Of a stretch of 64,000 bases of DNA, positions 61,244 through 64,000 are shown piece after piece. The stretch is from Nonomuraea sp. NEAU-A123 (GTDB lineage Bacteria > Actinomycetota > Actinomycetes > Streptosporangiales > Streptosporangiaceae). Below the pieces are notes generated by a model. The model saw only the letters and a list, made by a program, of their open reading frames with translations. It was not told the origin of the DNA and did no database searches. The stretch lies in the NCBI RefSeq assembly GCF_018603905.1, contig NZ_JAHFZZ010000004.1, positions 372,001 through 436,000 of the forward strand. The letters are read 5' to 3'. How positions within the stretch are numbered: the stretch's first letter is position 1; each line of letters starts with the position of its first letter. Position numbers and translations under genes: made by a program.

Positions 61244-61903
61244 TCAGTGCTGGGAGAGCAGGTGCGCGAGCTCCTGCTCCACCTCCTGGTTGGCGACGAA
61301 CAACAGCTCGTCGCCCGCCTCCAGCGGGTCGTCGTTGGTCGGCACCAGCACCCGGCCCTCACGCAGGATCGCGACCAGCGCCGAGTCGTTCGGCCACGGC
61401 ACCGAGCCGGCCCGCTGGCCCACCACGGGCGCGTCCTCGGCCAGGGTGAGCTCGACCAGGTTGGCCTGCCCCTGGCGGAACGTCATCAGCCGCACCAGGT
61501 CGCCGACGCTCACCGCCTCCTCGACCAGCGCGCTCAGCAGGCGCGGTGTCGAGACCGCCACGTCCACGCCCCACGACTCGTTGAACAGCCACTCGTTGTT
61601 GGGGTGGTTGATCCGGGCCACCACGCGCGGCACGCCGTACTCGGTCTTGGCCAGCAGCGACACCACGAGGTTGACCTTGTCGTCGCCGGAGGAGGCGACG
61701 ACGACGTGGCAGTTGCTCAGGCCCGCCTCGTCGAGCGAGGCGATCTCGCAGGCGTCGGCCAGCAGCCACTCCGCCCGCGGCACGCTGTCGATCTTGATGG
61801 CGCGGGGGTCGATGTCGATCAGGAGGACCTCGTGACCGTTCTCCAGCAGCTCGGCCGCGATGGACCGGCCCACGGCCCCCGCACCGGCGATGGCGACGCG
61901 CAT
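61244..61903 (-). CDS. TrkA-family K+ uptake regulatory protein (CeoC type)
   Basis: A 219-residue RCK protein. The N-terminal Rossmann domain has AIAGAGAVGRSIAAELLENG (3-22) and LIDIDPRAI, with CHVVVASSGDDKVNLVVSLL near 86-105. The C-terminal TrkA_C domain is about 140-215 (LVELTLAEDAPVVGQRAGSV). Together with the upstream-encoded paralogue it forms the cytoplasmic gating part of a Trk-type K+ channel that senses NAD(H) or nucleotides. Its ATG overlaps the stop of the partner gene (TGATG). Confidence 0.93.
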   Translation of the reverse strand: MRVAIAGAGAVGRSIAAELLENGHEVLLIDIDPRAIKIDSVPRAEWLLADACEIASLDEAGLSNCHVVVASSGDDKVNLVVSLLAKTEYGVPRVVARINHPNNEWLFNESWGVDVAVSTPRLLSALVEEAVSVGDLVRLMTFRQGQANLVELTLAEDAPVVGQRAGSVPWPNDSALVAILREGRVLVPTNDDPLEAGDELLFVANQEVEQELAHLLSQH

Positions 61904-62568
61904 CAGTGGTCCTGTTCCGGTGCCAGGGCGAGCACCTTGTTGATCCGGTCCATGTCGTTCTCGGCGGCGATGACGTGCAGCACGTCGCCTTCCTGGATCA
62001 CGGTGTCATCGGCGATGACCAGGGCCTCGCCCATGCGGTTGAGGTAGGCGGCGCGGGTCCTGGCCCGTGCCTCGAGATCGACGACCCGGGTGCCGATCCA
62101 GCCGGGATTCGTGGCGACCTCCGCCAGGATCACGGTGCCGGTGGGGTCGCGCCAGAGCGGCTCGGCGCCCTCGGGCAGGATGCGGCGCAGGATCTGGTCG
62201 GCGGTCCACCGCACGGTCGCCACCGTGGGGATGCCCAGCCGCTGGTAGACCTCGGCCCGCCGCGGGTCGTAGATGCGGGCCACCACGTTGTCGACGCCGA
62301 ACGTCTCGCGCGCCGCGCGCGCCGAGATGATGTTGGAGTTGTCGCCGCTGGAGACCGCCACGTACGCGGCCGCGGACTCGATGCCCGCCTCGGTGAGCAC
62401 GTCACGGTCGAATCCGACGCCGGTCACCCGCCGCCCGCGAAAACCGGCACGCAGCCGGCGGAAGGCCTGAGGGTCGCGATCGATGATCGCGACCGTATGG
62501 CCGTTGTCCTCGAGGATGTGGGCCAGGGTCGAACCGACCCGGCCACAGCCCATGATCACTATATGCAT
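61903..62568 (-). CDS. TrkA-family K+ uptake regulatory protein (CeoB type)
   Basis: A 221-residue RCK protein. The Rossmann motif is VIMGCGRVGSTLAHILEDNG (3-22), with AIIDRDPQAFRRLR, GFDRDVLTEAGIESAAAYVA and SSGDNSNIISARAARE. A TrkA_C domain (about 140-220) ends EGDVLHVIAAENDMDRINKV. ATG 62568 is chosen because the Rossmann strand starts there; GTG 62580 is the alternative. It is divergent from the APC permease gene. Confidence 0.93.
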   Translation of the reverse strand: MHIVIMGCGRVGSTLAHILEDNGHTVAIIDRDPQAFRRLRAGFRGRRVTGVGFDRDVLTEAGIESAAAYVAVSSGDNSNIISARAARETFGVDNVVARIYDPRRAEVYQRLGIPTVATVRWTADQILRRILPEGAEPLWRDPTGTVILAEVATNPGWIGTRVVDLEARARTRAAYLNRMGEALVIADDTVIQEGDVLHVIAAENDMDRINKVLALAPEQDH

Positions 62569-62657
62569 ACTCCCCCGCACTTCGCGGTCGGCCGGTTGCT
62601 CGACACCAGTATGGCCCGATAGGGGAGCGCCCCGTCGGCGCCCCTGGCACGGGGGGC

Positions 62658-62663
62658 TAGCAT
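62658..62663 (+). promoter_or_regulatory. TANNNT -10 box of the APC permease gene (leaderless)
   Basis: TAGCAT lies 8 bases before GTG 62672. Confidence 0.45.
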
Positions 62664-62671
62664 TTCGTTAC

Positions 62672-64000
62672 GTGGCGAAGGTAACGGATCTTGTCAAACG
62701 CGTGCTTGTGGGGCGGGCGCTCAGAAGCGGCCAGCTTCACGAGCAACTGCTGCCCAAACGCATAGCCCTGCCGATCTTCGCCAGCGACGCCCTGTCCTCC
62801 GTGGCGTACGCGCCGCAGGAGATTCTGGTCATCCTGTCGCTGGCGGGTGTGTCGTTCTACTCCTACAGTCCGTGGGTCGCGATCGCCGTCGTGGTCGTGA
62901 TGCTGACGGTCGTGGCCTCGTACCGGCAGAACGTGCACGCCTACCCCAGCGGCGGCGGCGACTACGAGGTGGCCACCACCAACCTCGGCAAGAACGCCGG
63001 GCTGACCGTGGCCAGCGCGCTCATGGTCGACTACGTGCTGACCGTGGCCGTGTCGGTCGCCAACGGCGTCGACTACGTGGGCGCCACGATCCCGTTCGTC
63101 GGCGAGCACAAGCCGGCCGTCGCCATCGCCATCGTGATCCTGCTCACCGTCGTCAACCTGCGCGGCCTGCGCGAGTCGGGGGCGGCCTTCGCCGTCCCGA
63201 CGTACGCGTTCATGCTCGCGGTGCTGGGGCTGATCGCCTGGGGCGGCTTCCGGCTGCTGGTGCTCGGCGACGACCTGCGGGCGCCCAGCGCCGGGTTCAC
63301 GATCGACGCCGAGCAGGCGAACCTGACCAGCTTCGCCGCCGCCTTCCTGATCCTGCGCGCCTTCTCCTCCGGTTGCGCGGCGCTGACCGGTGTCGAGGCC
63401 ATCAGCAACGGCGTGCCCGCCTTCCGCAAGCCCAAGAGCAAGAACGCCGCCACCACGCTGCTCATGATGGGCCTGGTGTCGATCACGATGTTCGGCGGCA
63501 TCATCGCGCTGGGCCTGGCCTCGGGCGTGAAGGTGGCCGAGCCGTCGGTGGTGGCCTACGACCTGCACCGGGCGGACGGGTCGCCGGTCGGCCCCGGCTA
63601 CTACCAGCAGCCGATCATCTCGCAGGTGGCCGACGCGGTCTTCGGCGGCGGCTCGCTGCCGTTCGTGGTCATCTCGGCGGTCACCGCGCTCATCCTGTTC
63701 CTCGCCGCCAACACCGCCTTCAACGGCTTCCCGGTGCTCGGCTCGATCCTGGCCCAGGACCGCTACCTGCCCCGCCAGCTGCACACCCGCGGCGACCGGC
63801 TGGCCTTCTCCAACGGCATCGTCATCCTGGCGCTGGGCGCGTGCCTGCTGCTGTGGGGGTTCAACGCCGACGTCAGCCGCCTGCTGAACCTCTACATCGT
63901 CGGCGTGTTCGTCTCCTTCACGCTCAGCCAGATCGGCATGGTCATCCACTGGACCCGCCATCTCAAGACCGAGACCGACCCCAAGATCCGGCACCAGATG
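62672..64000 (+). CDS. APC-superfamily amino acid/K+ permease, cut by the window edge
   Basis: The first 443 residues of a membrane permease; the frame is open to the last base, so the gene continues outside. The protein starts VAKVTDLVKRVLVGRALRSG, then the first membrane helices (FASDALSSVAYAPQEILVIL, WVAIAVVVVMLTVVASY), the substrate-loop YPSGGGDYEVATTNLG, and further segments including SGCAALTGVEAISNGVPAFR and LFLAANTAFNGFPVLGSILA. These match the actinobacterial DUF/KUP-like APC permeases encoded beside CeoBC. In that setting it may carry K+ or an amino acid. The GTG start is supported by the -10 box. Confidence 0.92.
   Translation, partial: MAKVTDLVKRVLVGRALRSGQLHEQLLPKRIALPIFASDALSSVAYAPQEILVILSLAGVSFYSYSPWVAIAVVVVMLTVVASYRQNVHAYPSGGGDYEVATTNLGKNAGLTVASALMVDYVLTVAVSVANGVDYVGATIPFVGEHKPAVAIAIVILLTVVNLRGLRESGAAFAVPTYAFMLAVLGLIAWGGFRLLVLGDDLRAPSAGFTIDAEQANLTSFAAAFLILRAFSSGCAALTGVEAISNGVPAFRKPKSKNAATTLLMMGLVSITMFGGIIALGLASGVKVAEPSVVAYDLHRADGSPVGPGYYQQPIISQVADAVFGGGSLPFVVISAVTALILFLAANTAFNGFPVLGSILAQDRYLPRQLHTRGDRLAFSNGIVILALGACLLLWGFNADVSRLLNLYIVGVFVSFTLSQIGMVIHWTRHLKTETDPKIRHQM

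Noticed and set aside
1..64000. tRNA, rRNA or intact insertion sequence
   Set aside because: No cloverleaf with TTCGAATC-type arm, no rRNA signature and no transposase with catalytic residues was recognised by eye; a tRNAscan or ISfinder run would settle it.

Overview
This is a GC-rich actinomycete chromosome segment. Septation protein SepH, the DUF397/DUF5753 and WYL regulator families, a coproporphyrin-type ferrochelatase, DUF4193, DUF3710, DUF3159 and a CeoB/CeoC K+ pair point to Actinobacteria. The overall flavour is Streptosporangiaceae (Nonomuraea-like); the genus is inference only. No rRNA, tRNA, CRISPR array or intact insertion sequence was recognised. The last gene, an APC permease, runs off the right edge.

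About 1-8,500 is a worn accessory region. It holds a WYL regulator pseudogene with two small deletions, a truncated acetyltransferase, a truncated methyltransferase and an orphan DUF397 gene whose DUF5753 partner survives only as a C-terminal stub. Intact genes lie among these: a WYL regulator divergent from a DinB/pentapeptide protein and a hydrolase, a YjbR protein, an SDR/TetR pair and a DUF5946 protein.

8,767-15,415 is a tightly coupled six-gene operon: GntR regulator, two-cluster ferredoxin, lipoprotein substrate-binding protein, permease, ATPase and an AprA/fumarate-reductase-like flavoprotein carrying a C-terminal HEAT-repeat domain. The binding protein ends in a NosL-like domain. Together they look like uptake plus redox processing of a small, perhaps sulfur-containing, compound; the substrate is unknown.

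15,517-18,965 is the best candidate for an undescribed system. After a TetR gene comes a 20-residue peptide gene with a very strong ribosome binding site, a 12-bp hairpin, an MccB-like adenylating enzyme, an M14 zinc carboxypeptidase and a strong terminator. The order peptide-hairpin-MccB is that of the microcin C operon, so this is probably a small RiPP or peptidyl-nucleotide cluster.

19,122-45,000 is mostly chromosomal housekeeping: a SulP transporter fused to carbonic anhydrase, a Raf-inhibitor-like lipoprotein, a DrrAB-type ABC exporter, paired bacterial PH-domain proteins, an extraordinarily long SepH, a degenerate subtilisin, a sugar-lactone oxidase, a polysaccharide deacetylase, an MFS exporter, a lytic transglycosylase, ferrochelatase, a prolyl-oligopeptidase, an inositol phosphatase and an OmpR/histidine-kinase pair. 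A striking block of 33-bp and 82-bp tandem repeats lies at 39,274-39,626.

45,138-64,000 starts with DUF4193 and ends with dut, DUF3710, an OB-fold protein, DUF3159, CeoC/CeoB and an APC permease. Between these lie a TetR-paaK-paaI unit divergent from an MBL-fold protein and an aromatic hydroxylase, with a PaaR-like operator between them, followed by otsA, DUF4235, valS, a DUF6351 secreted protein and an AI-2E family protein. Many genes have a TANNNT box 6-8 bases before the start codon and no Shine-Dalgarno, which indicates widespread leaderless transcription.
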